Made by a program: the position numbers and the translations under genes. The notes beneath the pieces were generated by a model. The model made no database searches, had not been told where the DNA came from, and was given only the letters and a program-made list of their open reading frames with translations. A stretch of 64,000 bases of DNA from Apus apus (Eukaryota > Chordata > Aves > Apodiformes > Apodidae), in assembly GCF_020740795.1 (NCBI RefSeq), contig NC_067299.1:11233333-11297332 (forward strand). The letters run 5' to 3'. Positions 11,371 through 22,289 of the stretch are shown one piece after another; position 1 is the first letter of the stretch; every line of letters starts with the position of its first letter.

Positions 11371-13185
11371 GGGATAGGGAGACTGGGGGAGAGCCAGAGC
11401 TGGAGCAGGCCGTCTGGTGCCGCAGGGCAGCTGGATGGGTTGTCTGGAGGGAGCTGGGAAGCAGCAGGCACTTCTCAATTAATCCAGCCTTCCCTTTGGC
11501 CCATCCTAGTTTTAATTTTTCTACAATTTCCTCAAGTATTTGGTCATCCACTGAGTGAGCAGAGGTGACTTCCTGCAAAAGCCTCAGAGCTCTGAACAAG
11601 TCTGTCCTGCTAGAATAGGAAGGTTGGAGGGCAAGGAAAAGGCCTGGCCAAAGCCTGGCTGGGCAGGGGAGCACAAAGCCTACTCCAGCTCAGGCACTGT
11701 TGGCTTCCTCAGGATGAGCCTCTTCCTCCCCTCGGCGAGCAGCCAGCGCCGGAGCGTGGTGGGACCTGGCTGGCTGCTGCCTGTGATGTGAAACCAGCCT
11801 GGAGCTGGGGCAGGGAGGGATCATGTTGCTTTACGGAAGGACTGGGTGTGATCAGACCAATGGGATGCTAGTTCTTGTATGTATATATTTATATGGTGTT
11901 AATTTGGAGCCCCCGATGAAGGGCTGCATAGGGTGAGCGAGCACTTACATTTATGGAGATACAGCCTTCACCAGCATCCTAACACAATTGGCCTCGAGGT
12001 GCTCTTGCTTTTCCCGTCTCTTCTTGGGGAGCCATCTCTGGAGGTTGTGCTCCAACAAGGGTTCTTCTGAGCTCAGCTCTTCACACGTACACAGCAGAGA
12101 GGAGGCAGTTGGCTTCCCAGCTCCCCTCCAGCAGTACACCATCATGTAGCCCTTTGGATGAACCGAGTGCCACCAGCGTCCCAGAGAGCGTGGTTTTCTG
12201 CACGCCCTGCAGGGAGCTCCAGGGCAAGTGGAGCAGCAGAAACATGTTCTGTGTAACTTCTAACATAAATTTTCTAGTTAAAAGTGGCTTGTTTCTAGCT
12301 GTGATCTTGTACAAAGAACACCTGTAAGATACCGTTGTCTTGCTTTGGCACATGTACAGTTTATATGAAATCATGTTTGCTTTGTATTTCCCCCCTCCTC
12401 TTAAAAGTAATTTTCCTACCAGTAGCTGGAGTTACACCAGGGGACTTGTTAGGGGGTCTCCCAGTCCCTCTCTAGCCACGCTTTCACCACGTTTCACAGT
12501 GATACCTTCCCTAGCTCACCTCCCCCAGCACAGTGAGGACCCACCAGCCCCATCCTGCTGGGAGGCTGCTCTGCCAATTCTCAGCACGGGGTCCTGCCAC
12601 CCGAGATACTGACTTTTCTCTAAGAAAAGGGTAGGTTTTTTTCATCACCTCTTCCTCTCCTTCATGACAGGTTTTGATCATACAATCAGGGCTTGAACTT
12701 TTTATTATAGGAGTCTATAATTTGGAACAAACCAGCCACACGGCTGCTCTGTACTGGTTTTGTAAGAGAAAAGCCAAAGCAGCCGTTGCATTTTAGAAGG
12801 AAAGAATCATTGATTAAAAAATGTGGCCTAGTTTTGTGAACTTTTAGGGGTTTTCTTTTTTTAACAGGTATTCTTTTCAGTTCTGGACTGTTGATGGCTG
12901 CAGACTAGGCAGGTTTCCAGCCACTCCCCTCTTCCCCTCTCCCCAGCCTCAGCTCTGTGCCCCACAGAATAGCACTGACGTTTGTATTTCGCACGTCCCC
13001 TCCAGAGGCTTTGTTTTGTCCTGTTCATAAAGAGCATTTTCTGCAAGTCCTACACAGTGAAACCTTTGGAACTGTACGTTTTTAAAAAATAAATGTCATT
13101 TGGGAGGGAGGGGGTTTCTGCTAAGGGCTGTACTTGTAATAAATTGGAAACTTAAAAATAAACATTATGTACTTGTGTTTGTAAA
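11371..13185 (+). other. BAZ1B: BAZ1B 3'UTR
   Basis: About 1.8 kb follow the stop without further coding. Composition shifts to AT-rich patches (for example TGTATATATTTATATGG near 11878) typical of vertebrate 3'UTRs. Three AATAAA hexamers sit at 13088, 13138 and 13157, with a GT-rich stretch just after. Cleavage is inferred at about 13175-13190. Confidence 0.75.
13138..13162 (+). promoter_or_regulatory. BAZ1B: BAZ1B poly(A) signals (paired AATAAA)
   Basis: AATAAA occurs at 13138-13143 and 13157-13162. A weaker-placed copy is at 13088-13093. TTGTGTTTGT downstream fits a GU-rich cleavage element. Confidence 0.75.
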
Positions 13186-14164
13186 AGCAGCTTGCAGTGA
13201 GTCCTTTTGGGGTGCCTTGTGTTGGTGTGGGACTGTCTGGGATGTCCTCCTCACCTCTGCCTTCCCCAGAGCTCCCATCAGACATCATATCACTGCCTTC
13301 TGGAGGAAAAATGGAGCCAGCCCTGTTTGTTGTCCCTCCCCCAGAGCTGAGGGATGGGGCTGTGCTTTTCCTTGCCAGCCAGGGGCTGGTCCCTAGGGTG
13401 TGGGAGCAGTCCTCAGGCTGGCTACCCTGTTGGGTCCCCTGTCTCCAGCTGCCAGTATGACACTTGTCCTCCTTCCACAGCATGCAGGGTGGCACTGGGT
13501 AGCTTTCCCAAAGGGAATACAAGGTGGTGACAGGAGAGCTGAAATGCCTGCTCTTTCACCCCAGCCTTGCCTGCCTGGCTCTCAGAACTGCTGCCCTTGT
13601 CTTGTTTGTGCGTGTTTGGCAACTGCAGCATCATTGGCTGTGGCTGGGAGGGCAGCAAGGACTGTTCTGCTGTGTTTCTATGAGCACAACCCCCCAGTCC
13701 ACCATCCTGGTCTCCAGCAGCCTGCAGGACACATGCTGGGCTCTGACACACTGAGCTCCAGAGGGGCCAGGGAGGTAAGGAGCCAGCATCCATGTACAAC
13801 CTGGCATCTGAAACAAGTGCCTTGGCCGAAGCTCTGCTGGTGTTCCTGCCAGTGTTGCACTGCCGGGCTCGGTGGCTTCCCAAGTGTCTTCATCATCCTT
13901 CTGGCTTAGGAGCTGAGCTGGAAACACTCCAGCTGGGCAGAGGAAACCTGATGGGTTTGAGGGCTCAAAGGCTCTTGGTGATGGACAGATGCTGCTTTCC
14001 CCACAGGAGCCTCATCTCCTCACCACAAGAGGTGGTTTGACTTGCTGGACATGCCACAGGACCTGGGTGAATCAGAGTGTGACTCAAGCTGGGACATTTG
14101 CAGATCTCAGCATGGAGACCTCACACCAGCATCTGCTCCGAGACCTTTTCAGAGACCTGCTTTT

Positions 14165-14214
14165 TATAGCAGCCCCTGCATGGCATTAGTGTCCTGTGCA
14201 GGGGCTATAAATAG
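14165..14214 (+). promoter_or_regulatory. Hairpin plus TATA-box/MEF2-like site
   Basis: TATAGCAGCCCCTGCA at 14165-14180 pairs with TGCAGGGGCTATA at 14197-14209, with a 3-nt bulge and a 16-nt loop. The 3' arm runs into CTATAAATAG (14205-14214), a perfect MEF2 consensus and a near-optimal TATA box. An AP-1 consensus TGACTCA lies at 14080-14086. This may be a regulatory element or an unannotated promoter; no transcript was identified. Confidence 0.35.
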
Positions 14215-15059
14215 CTGTCCCCACGCCTGGCAGGCTGGCTGGCAGCCGTGGCCCTGCTGGCACCACAGGCTGGGGACGGTCACCAGACTGGCTGCACCCA
14301 CCACCCCACCGGGGCTGGCCCGTGGCACAGCCGGGGGGCACCTGTGTGCTCTGAAGGTCCAGCACAGCTACAGGAGGAGGCCATGGGGTGCAGAGGGTGA
14401 GGAGCCTTGAGCCTGATTCCCCCCTTGGCTTCCTCGTGGCTTTAGCATTCATATTAACCAATTAACAGTCTGAGTAAATTGGGACTTTCAGCACATTCCC
14501 AGAGCACCGTGACTTTCCTTCTGCTACTCAAAACCTGGAGTAAGCATCCTGCCTCCTGGGGGGCGTGACATCTGACATCTGTCCCCCCACTCCACCAGTG
14601 CCTGGGACACTGGGCTGTTGCAAGCTGGTACTGGGGGGCTCAACTTCTCCAGCTTAGCTGGACCCAGACCTTGGGGGTGGGTGTCCTGAGCCAGCTCTCA
14701 CCTGGTGGCTCAGCCCCTGCAGTCACTCCTCCTGCTGGCAGTGGGCACAGCCCCCCATGGAGCAGTGCCCAGACCAGGGGGCTGCCTCACTGAGCCCTGC
14801 TGGCCCCTCGCAGAGGAACTTTTGCTGCCACCTCAACCCCGCTGGAGATGGGTGTTTGGTGCCCTTTTGGGCTGCTCCAAGCAGGACATAGTGGGACGAT
14901 CCCGGGGTGGCGGAATACGGAGGAAGGCTGAGCCCCCCTGGCACAGGTTGGGAGCACGGGTGTCCCTGGCACAGAGCCCTTCTGTGGGGCAGCTCTGCTG
15001 TGGGGCAGGCTGGGCGCCACGCTCCGTGTCTGCAGCGGGGCCAGCCGGGCTGCAGGGCC

Positions 15060-15129
15060 GATAGCCGGGGGGATCGGGCGCCGGCGGCCCCACCACCGCC
15101 GATAGCGGGGCCCGGCGGGACCCGTTATC
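15060..15129. promoter_or_regulatory. Cluster of three GATA cores in GC-rich DNA
   Basis: GATA occurs at 15060-15063 and 15101-15104, and its complement TATC at 15126-15129. They are embedded in a very GC-rich block where such cores are unlikely by composition. Enhancer function is inferred only. Confidence 0.3.
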
Positions 15130-16486
15130 TGGGGAGCACACGAGAGGCAGCCGGTGCCTCGGCAAGTGCCAGGGAGCTCAAGGACAGGCTGTCCTCGAGC
15201 CGGGACACACGCACAACCCAACTCCCTGTGCGAGCCCAAAGTGCATCGAGTTGGCTCAGGGCTCAGCACCGGGGGCTGCCTGCAGCCCGGGGGGGCTCTG
15301 GCTGTACCCCGAACCAGCGACAGGGCCATGTACCCCCTCCCCGGGCTGCCCCTGCCCTGTGCTGTGCCCAGCTCCCCAGGCTGGACTTCGGAGCCTGTCC
15401 CGCAGCCAATATTGACTCTCCTGCCCCAGGTCATGGCCCTTTTATCTGTCCGAAAAAAGTCCTCTGGTGGCAGCCAGGGGAGCCCCTGAGGCTGAGAACC
15501 CCCAGCCCCCCAGGGTGGGAGCCAGTGTGGGGGATGCCCCTGCCCTGGCACCACCACTGCCAGCCCAGGGAAGGGGCTGGGTGCTCATCGGCCCGGCCAG
15601 CATCCCACCAGCTTCCCAGCACCCCAAATCAGGGCTGAGCCCTTGATGTCCCCCCCCATCGGCACCCCACGGGCAGCAGGGGCCCCTTCACACCCTGGCT
15701 GCTGTGTTGGCTGCCGGGAGAGGCGAAGGCTTTGCCTCCATCAGTCGCTGCCCCAGCGCCTCCCGGGGGTGTCGGGGCGAGGGCTCCTGAAAGGTGCTTC
15801 ACCGCATCAGTCACGGCAGCACAAAGCCCTGGCAAAGCGCAGCGGTGAGCGAGGGGCCACGAACCCAGCCCCTGCCATCACCCCCCGGCTCGCAGCGGGG
15901 TCTTGCACCCCTCCATCAGCCGCGGCCTTGACACGGGGCTCAGGGCTTCGCTGGGGAGGGTTGTCAGTGCGGGCAGACAGCGGGTGCCAAAAGGAGGGTC
16001 CCTCACTGGCTGGGCAAGAGGGACTGGGGGGGACCTTGAGACCCTCACTGGGGTCCAGCACTGCCCCAGGCTACAGGCTGGCGAATTAACATGAACAAGT
16101 CTGAGCAGCACCAGGGCTGCCTGCTACAGCCCCCCTGCCCGCCACAGGTGCCATTGCTGCCTGTGTCCCTGCCCACAGCCCCTGCCCACAGTGGGGCCGG
16201 AGCAGAGCCGCCCCCCGCCCCGCTCCCCCGCCTCCAGCACCGCCCATCCCCGGGGGCAACCGGGCAAACCAGCCCCTTGAACCCTCTGGCTGTAACCCTT
16301 CCCAAGGTGTCCCGGGCTGGGTGGGCCCGGGCTCCCACAGCCGAGCCCTACAGTCACCCTGTCCAGGAGGACGGTGGCACTCGTCGCCGCTGCCCGCCTG
16401 GTGCCCGGGCCAGCCCGCCTCAAGGACAGCCCCGGAGACACCAGCTGAGGCTTGAATTTCCCTCCGGACAATGGGGAAGGCGAGCT

Positions 16487-16580
16487 GGGATTGTAACTGG
16501 AGCGGGGCGATAAATAAAGCTGCCCAGAAGTTTCCATTACCCGCAACTTGGGCTCCGGCGTGGGATATCAAAGCTGACAC
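16487..16580. promoter_or_regulatory. Possible Wnt-responsive element downstream of FZD9
   Basis: The block holds GATAAATAAAG at 16509 and the TCF/LEF core ATCAAAG at 16567-16573. It stands out as a low-GC segment next to C-runs. Because TCF/LEF mediates Wnt output and FZD9 is a Wnt receptor, feedback control is a reasonable guess. Confidence 0.25.
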
Positions 16581-17009
16581 TTCAACCCCCCCCCACCCCT
16601 CCACCCCACAACCCTGCTGTGCCCCCAGCCCACCACCCCGCTCCTGCCCTGCAGTGCCCCCTCTCCTGGCCCTCAGGCCCCGGCAGCCGATGGCACCAAC
16701 ACAAATCACCTCCAGAGCAGGGAGTGGAAAAGATGATTCAATAGAGAGCAGGAAAACCCTCCTCCTCCTCAGCCAGGAGGCAGCAGGCTGCACAAGCAGC
16801 CCTGGAGAGGGGAGCTGGGCACAGGGAGCCCCCCGGTACCAGCCGGTGGGATCCCGGCACGGCACGTTCTGCCACTTTCTGCCGGTATAATGAGCCCCCG
16901 GGCCCGGCCGCGGGGACCACAGCCCCGACCCGCCGAGGCGAGGAGGAGGGGCTCCCGTGGGACTGCTCTCGACCCCCTCGAATTCCTCCAAACAGCACCA
17001 GGCTCAGTT

Positions 17010-17386
17010 GAAATAACACATCCAGGGTTTATTGTTTTTTCCATTCCTCGCAGCTAATGATTTAAAAAAAAAAAAAAATCTAAAATAAATTACAGAATTA
17101 AATAAACACGGGCTGGATTATTCCCCTCCCTGCCCCATCCCAGCCACCCGCCCCAAAGAAAGCGTTAGAAGAGTCACTGGATTTGGCAACAGCAACAACA
17201 ACAAAACAACCTCTAGGAAAAAGCAGCTACTTGTCAGGTCGGTGCCGCTGGGGTCCCTCACCACCCCAAACCAGTGTGTGTCCCCCTCCTACCGCAGCTC
17301 AGCCTCTGCCTCGCCCCGCCGGCGTCCCCTCGCCCCTTACCCGTGAGGCCCCGGGCGCCGTCCCTGGGGAGGGGGCACCCCCGGCT
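17010..17386 (-). other. FZD9: FZD9 3'UTR
   Basis: Read on the minus strand, the sequence after the FZD9 stop runs to an AATAAA at 17033-17028. It contains a poly-U tract (the A-run at 17064-17078 on the plus strand). It is about 370 nt long, short for a frizzled gene. Confidence 0.7.
17028..17033 (-). promoter_or_regulatory. FZD9: FZD9 poly(A) signal
   Basis: TTTATT on the plus strand reads AATAAA on the minus strand, with T-rich DNA alongside. It is the last convincing hexamer downstream of FZD9 before the gap to BAZ1B. Confidence 0.65.
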
Positions 17387-19138
17387 CTAGACGTGCGTCG
17401 GGTTGTCCAGGTACGGGTCCGTCTTGGTCATGTGCAGCATGACCGTGGGGGCTTTGTAGTGGCAGTGGACCCCACCGCAGCTCACCCCGCTGCAGGGCTT
17501 GCCCCTCGTCCTCACCCCCAGCTTTCTGTTACAGAGGTTCTGCCAGGTCTGCAGCGTCTTGGAGCTCCACACCCACACCCCACTGGTGATGCCCACCACC
17601 AGCGACATGAAAATCTTTAGCATAAAGACAGCCACGGTGGGGACCGAGGTCTCCAAGGAGCAGCTGGCAGCACGCCGGCCGGGGAGGTGCAGGCAGCCCT
17701 GCTCCAGGGCCCTGAGGTTCCAGTAATCCACGTTCAGCCGCTCGTAGAAGTAGCAGACAATAACACAGGTGGCCGGGACGGTGTAGAGGATAGAGAAGAC
17801 CCCGATCTTCACCATCAGCTTCTCCAGCTTCTCCGTGTTGGTGCCACCTGTCTTCATGATCTTCCGGATGTGGAAGAGGGCGACGAAGCCCGTGAGGATG
17901 AAGGAGGTGCCTATGACCAGGTAGCAGGAGAGGGGGATGAGGACGAAGCCGGTCAGGGCACTGACGTCCATGCTCCCCACGTAGCAAAGCCCTGTGAGCT
18001 CGTCCCCTGCCACCTTCCGCATGGTGAGGATGACGATGGTCTTCATGGCCGGGATGCCCCAGGCAGCCATGTGGAAGTAGCTGCTGTGGGCCTCGATGGC
18101 CTCATGTCCCCACTTCTTCCCAGCAGCCAGGAACCAGGTGAGGGTGAGGACGACCCACCAGAGTGAGCTGGCCATGCCGAAGTAGTAGAGGATGAGGAAG
18201 ACGATGGTGCAGCCCGTGCTCTCCAGCCCCTCCTGGATGATATAGAGCTCGCCTTTCTCCCGGTCGCAGGCGATGTTCTCAGCCCCTGCCACGGAGCGGA
18301 TGATGAAGGCCACGGAGTAGACGTTGTAGCACATGGAGAGGAAGATGATGGGCCTCTCGGGGTACTGGAAGCGGTGGGGATCAAGCAGGAAGGTGAGGAC
18401 GGTGAAGGCAGTGGAGACAAAGCAGAGGGTGGACCAGACGGCCATCCAGATGAAGGCAAAGTCCTTGTCCTCCCTGGACCAGTAGACATCCACGCCGGGG
18501 GAGCACCTGGGCGCGCACGAGAGGCTCTTCTCCACGTACTGGAACTTCTCGGGGTTGTCGCAGGCTCCCAGGCCGTTGGGTCCCCGGCCCTCAGCGGTGC
18601 CCGGTGGCCAGGGCCGGGGGGCCACGGGCAGCATGCCCTGGCCCTTGTGGGGCTCAGCGGCCGAGGCGTTCTCAGGGGCCTCCATGCAAAGAGCATTGGG
18701 GTCGTTCTTGGTGGGCAGCTTGCCACAGTCGAGAGACTCGGGCCAGCCGAAATTGAACTGCTCCATGATGGGGACGCACTTGTGGCGGGCCTGCTCGCAC
18801 ATGGGGCGGCAGGCGGGGATGCTGGCGCTCACCTGGTCGGTGCACATGGGGGCGTAGAGGGAGCAGAGGAAGAAGCGCAGGTGGACGTGGCAGCCGTACT
18901 CCACCAGCGGGGCGAACTCGTGCAGCTTCAGGGCAGCTTCGCGCTGGCTCTCGTGGCCCAGCAGGTTGGGCATGCGGGTCAGGTTGTACCCGATCCCACG
19001 GCACATGGGGATGTCCACGGGCTGGCACCGCGCCGCCCGCCCCCGCGGCCCCTCCAGCCCCCCCAGCTCCAGCCCGCGCCCGGCCGCCGCCAGCTGCCAC
19101 AGCACCGACAGGGCCAACCGCAGCCGCACCGCCGCCAT
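17387..19138 (-). CDS. FZD9: FZD9, frizzled class receptor 9 (single exon)
   Basis: FZD9 is a seven-pass plasma-membrane Wnt receptor acting through Dishevelled. The 583-codon frame is uninterrupted; human FZD9 is 591. The start chosen is the ATG at 19138 because it opens a hydrophobic signal peptide ([20 protein letters not shown]). The extracellular cysteine-rich domain runs from Cys38 ([19 protein letters not shown]) to about residue 150, with N-glycosylation sequons at NLT and NAS. Seven hydrophobic helices occupy roughly residues 215-520. The cytoplasmic Dishevelled-binding motif KTLQTW is at 527-532, and the protein ends in NPTHV, a possible PDZ ligand (human ends in THL). The open frame continues far upstream of this ATG, but that part lacks any family similarity. 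The gene is convergent with BAZ1B. Confidence 0.97.
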   Translation of the reverse strand: MAAVRLRLALSVLWQLAAAGRGLELGGLEGPRGRAARCQPVDIPMCRGIGYNLTRMPNLLGHESQREAALKLHEFAPLVEYGCHVHLRFFLCSLYAPMCTDQVSASIPACRPMCEQARHKCVPIMEQFNFGWPESLDCGKLPTKNDPNALCMEAPENASAAEPHKGQGMLPVAPRPWPPGTAEGRGPNGLGACDNPEKFQYVEKSLSCAPRCSPGVDVYWSREDKDFAFIWMAVWSTLCFVSTAFTVLTFLLDPHRFQYPERPIIFLSMCYNVYSVAFIIRSVAGAENIACDREKGELYIIQEGLESTGCTIVFLILYYFGMASSLWWVVLTLTWFLAAGKKWGHEAIEAHSSYFHMAAWGIPAMKTIVILTMRKVAGDELTGLCYVGSMDVSALTGFVLIPLSCYLVIGTSFILTGFVALFHIRKIMKTGGTNTEKLEKLMVKIGVFSILYTVPATCVIVCYFYERLNVDYWNLRALEQGCLHLPGRRAASCSLETSVPTVAVFMLKIFMSLVVGITSGVWVWSSKTLQTWQNLCNRKLGVRTRGKPCSGVSCGGVHCHYKAPTVMLHMTKTDPYLDNPTHV

Positions 19139-19150
19139 CGCCGGCCCCAG

Positions 19151-19184
19151 CCCCGGCCCCGGCCCCGGCCCCGGCCCCGGCCCC
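19151..19184 (-). repeat. (GGGGCC)n hexanucleotide tract in FZD9 5'UTR
   Basis: On the FZD9 sense strand there are five full GGGGCC units plus a terminal GGGG, ending 12 nt before the start codon. An interrupted extra unit lies between it and the ATG. The unit is identical to that of the human C9orf72 repeat and can form G-quadruplexes. Confidence 0.9.
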
Positions 19185-19235
19185 GCGGCTACACCGCCGC
19201 CATCGCCCGGCCCCCCGCGCCCCGCGGCCCCGCTC

Positions 19236-19262
19236 GCTGCTGCTGCTGCTGCGGCGGCGGCA
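19236..19262. repeat. GCT/GCG trinucleotide run
   Basis: Five GCT followed by three GCG and related triplets lie about 100 bp upstream of the FZD9 ATG, in the inferred 5'UTR or promoter. On the sense strand they read as CGC then AGC triplets. Confidence 0.8.
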
Positions 19263-20659
19263 CCGCGCCGGGGCTGCCCCCCCCGGGCCCGCTCCCCCGC
19301 GCCATGCGGCGGCCCCGCCGAGCGCCCCGCGCCCCCCGCGCCGCTGCCGCCGGCCGGGACCCGCCACGGGCCCGCCCCCGCGGGGACCCGCCCCGGGGAG
19401 GGGCCGGGACACGCCTCGGCGGGGGGCGGGGGGCGGCACCGGGGCTCGGGACCGGCAGCGGGACCGGGACCTGCACCGCGAACTCGGGACCGGTACCGGG
19501 ACTCGCGCCGGGACCGCAGCGCCAGCCACCCCGCAGCCCCCCGGTGCTCTCCCGCCTGACCCGCGGCCGTGGGGCACACGCACACACCACCTGCCCCCCG
19601 GCCCCCCCGGCCCCCGCACCCGCCCTGCCGCCACGGCCCGCGGGGCGCGCACCCCCGCACCAGCCCTGAGCCCCCTCCGCACCTCGGCCCAAGAACACAC
19701 GTGTCTGGCCAGTTCCCCAAACCCACGGGGGTGCTGCTGGGGCCCAGACCCTCTGGCGTGGCAGCATTTCGGGGGTGAGGGGCAGGGACCCCCCAGAGCT
19801 CACTGACACGGAGCGGGGGGAGCAGCCCCTGGGAAGCCCCCTTGCCCACCGGCTGGCGGGCTGACTGAAGCCTTTGCTCGGGGGCAGAAAGTGCCACTTT
19901 GGTCCTGCTGCTGGTAACTGGGAAACTCGCCTCGCCCTGCACGGAACCAAGTGGGTGTCTGCACCCACGGGGGCTGGGGGGTCCAACGGTGACCCCGGGA
20001 GGTGGCTCAGACCCAGCGCCAATGGCACGAGCTGGGAGAGCCATGTCCCTGCCAGATTCCCCCCCATCCCCAGTGTCGCCCAGAGCTGGCAGCAGGGCAG
20101 GGGGCTGTGCCCACGGGCAGGGCACGGCAATGCCACCCGGCACTGGTGACATGCAAGAGTGAAACCTGGTGTCCCACTCACAGGGTGACAGACCACCCGT
20201 GCTGGGGCTGGGGGAGCCGAGGGTGCCTGGCAAGAGGAGCCGAGGTGGCAGCACCCCTGGGGACAGGCTTTGCTGCCCATGCCATGCTCACAGGGTGCCA
20301 CCAACTGCCCCCCCAAGTCCAGGAGCTGCCATTCCCAAGTTTATCCCTGGGCTGCTGGTGCAGGGTGCTCTGTGCCATCCCCAGCACCCAGTTTTGACCG
20401 GGAGCCAGCGGGGTTGGGACACACGAGAGCTCAGCCATCCCTGGGTCAGTCCAGGCAGGTCCTTGGGATGCTCCACCGGGACACCCGCGGCCCCAGCGCT
20501 GGTCCGTGCTGGGTGCGGGTTCTGGCGCCAGAGTTGCGGGTGTGGTGCCGTTCCCAGGCGTTCCCGCAGCTCTGCCGTGTCTGTAGTAACAACATAACAA
20601 CCTGTCAACGCGGTCCCGCTCGCCCGCCACGCGGGGCTGATCCATCCCCGGCCGGCGCT

Positions 20660-20740
20660 AGAAGGAAATTCCGTGGGAGCTGCTTATCGGTCCCTGTAAC
20701 GGGGGCAGGAGATAAAGCCGTCTCCCTGGAATTTCCCGCT
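20660..20740. promoter_or_regulatory. GATA / kappaB-like motif block upstream of FZD9
   Basis: TTATC at 20684-20688 and AGATAA at 20710-20715 are two GATA sites in opposite orientation. GGAATTTCCC at 20728-20737 matches the NF-kappaB consensus on the minus strand, and GGAAATTCC at 20664-20672 is a near copy in the other orientation. The block lies about 1.5 kb upstream of the FZD9 start codon. Function is inferred. Confidence 0.3.
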
Positions 20741-22289
20741 AGCACGGGGCAGCTGGTCGCCCAGCTCTGGGGCCCTGGGAAAAAGGTTATTCAGGGGTTA
20801 TTTTTCAGGTGCTGGAGGGAGCTTTGTCCCTTTGGCCACCAGCTCGGGGAGGGGGGGGGGCGGTAGAAAGCAGGTGGCAGTGAGGAGCAACCAGCCTCGG
20901 GTGCTGCCCCCTTCCTCCTGTGCTCTGAGAACTGGGTGTTTCGGGGTATTCTGTGCTGCTGGACTGGGGGCAAATTGTCACCCACGGATCTGCTGGCAAC
21001 CACAGCTGGGGTGGAGGTGTCACCCAGTGAGTCCTGAGACCCTTCCTTCCCTGTGGTCCCATCCACTCCCTAGCCCCAGTGTGAGGGTGAGGGACCTGAG
21101 GGTGGCACTGTCACTAATCTGGGGCACCTGCCACTGAGGCTTCCCTTTAGGGAGCTGTTTGCTAAGGAACGTTTGGAAATGTCACCTGGGAACACCCAGG
21201 GGTCCCAGGGCTTGGTTTCTGCTGCCCAGGGAGGGCTCTGGGCAGGCAGTGGGCACAGCAAGGCCCATGGGTGGGACCTGAGGATGCCAGTCCCCCCATC
21301 CCAACTCAGTCCCCATGGATGCTCTTGTATCTCCCAACCCTGCTGCCTGGGCTGCCAAGGGTTAATGGGGGGGGTGGGGGGCAAACACACAAATTAATGT
21401 ATTTTAATTTAATTTTGCTTTAATATGTAAAACTATTGCTCTTGGCAGGAGTTGCTGTGGCCCAGCCAAGAACAACATGGGGCTCTTCAGAGTCAAGGGG
21501 CTCCTTTTAATGCAGAAGAGCAGCCCCCTCCCATACCTCTGCCCTGTACCCTGAGGTGCTTCTCCCATGCCCTGAAACCTCCCTGGGTGCTCCATAGGAC
21601 GTCCAAGCCCTGCCCAAGCCTCAGGGACCTCAGCAGAGGCCCCACGGAGTCCTTCCTGGATCTTCATCCCACCCACGGAGGTGGGCAGGGGGATACTGGG
21701 GGCTGCCAGCAGCATCCCAACCCTTGGCTGAGCCTCACCCTTCCATTGCACCACTGCCTGTGCCTGCCCACACGTGCCTGCACCCCGGGGGTGCCCTGGG
21801 GAGCGCGCAGCCCCGGGGGGACATCCCGGCCGTGCACAGAAGCCGAGATCTCCAGCAGGTCTGGAGGCCTCACAGTGAAAACAAGAACACCAGGTAGAGC
21901 AAGCGAGCAGATTTATGGCCTTGGAAGTGGCCCTGGGCTGGGAATCCAATATCAATAGTGGGAAGAAAGGGCTCCCAGAGCCTGCCCAGGAATCCTGCCG
22001 GGGAGCGGCGGGGCCGGCAGAGCGGGCCGTATCGCAGGAGCCTGTGGTTCCTGGCAGCAGCTTTGCCCGACTTCCCTCCTTCCCGTCAACAGGGTTTGCA
22101 AACCTGTGCTAGAGCCTCAGCGAGGGGAGGGGGAAGGAGAGCAGGAAGAGCCACCGTTGGAGAAAAAAATTCCCCAGTGTTGCCCCACATAGAGAAGTTG
22201 CAGCAATGCCCCTCTTGCCAAGGATGGGTTCTCCCCAGGTTTGGGGCATCCTCCTTGGCACCAGCCCCAGTGGGAGCCAGGATGGGGGT

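Larger units (their letters stand above)
13190..17005. other. Intergenic gap between BAZ1B and FZD9 3' ends
   Basis: This GC-rich convergent gap has no recognisable coding exon. Long open frames on the minus strand (256 and 301 codons) are explained by scarce stop codons in GC-rich DNA. Several motif clusters, listed separately, suggest cis-regulatory DNA for the flanking Wnt receptor gene. Confidence 0.6.
18950..19690 (-). promoter_or_regulatory. FZD9: FZD9 CpG-island promoter region
   Basis: The DNA around the FZD9 start is extremely rich in C, G and CpG from within the coding N-terminus to about 19690, and then falls off. No TATA box is seen near the start codon. The transcription start cannot be placed. 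Confidence 0.65.

Noticed and set aside
14165-14209. Hairpin considered as a microRNA precursor
   Set aside because: The stem is only about 13 bp with a bulge, too short for a canonical pre-miRNA.
14787-15557. 256-codon minus-strand frame and a 243-codon plus-strand frame over the same DNA
   Set aside because: Overlapping long frames on both strands are typical of GC-rich non-coding sequence; neither looks like a known protein.
16086-16991. 301-codon open frame on the minus strand between BAZ1B and FZD9
   Set aside because: It has no recognisable domain and very biased Gly/Arg/Pro composition, and overlaps other equally long frames. Lack of stops in GC-rich DNA explains it.
18374-19669. 431-codon plus-strand frame antisense to FZD9
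   Set aside because: It is the shadow of the conserved FZD9 codons plus the GC-rich 5'UTR, and its sequence is low-complexity Pro/Arg.
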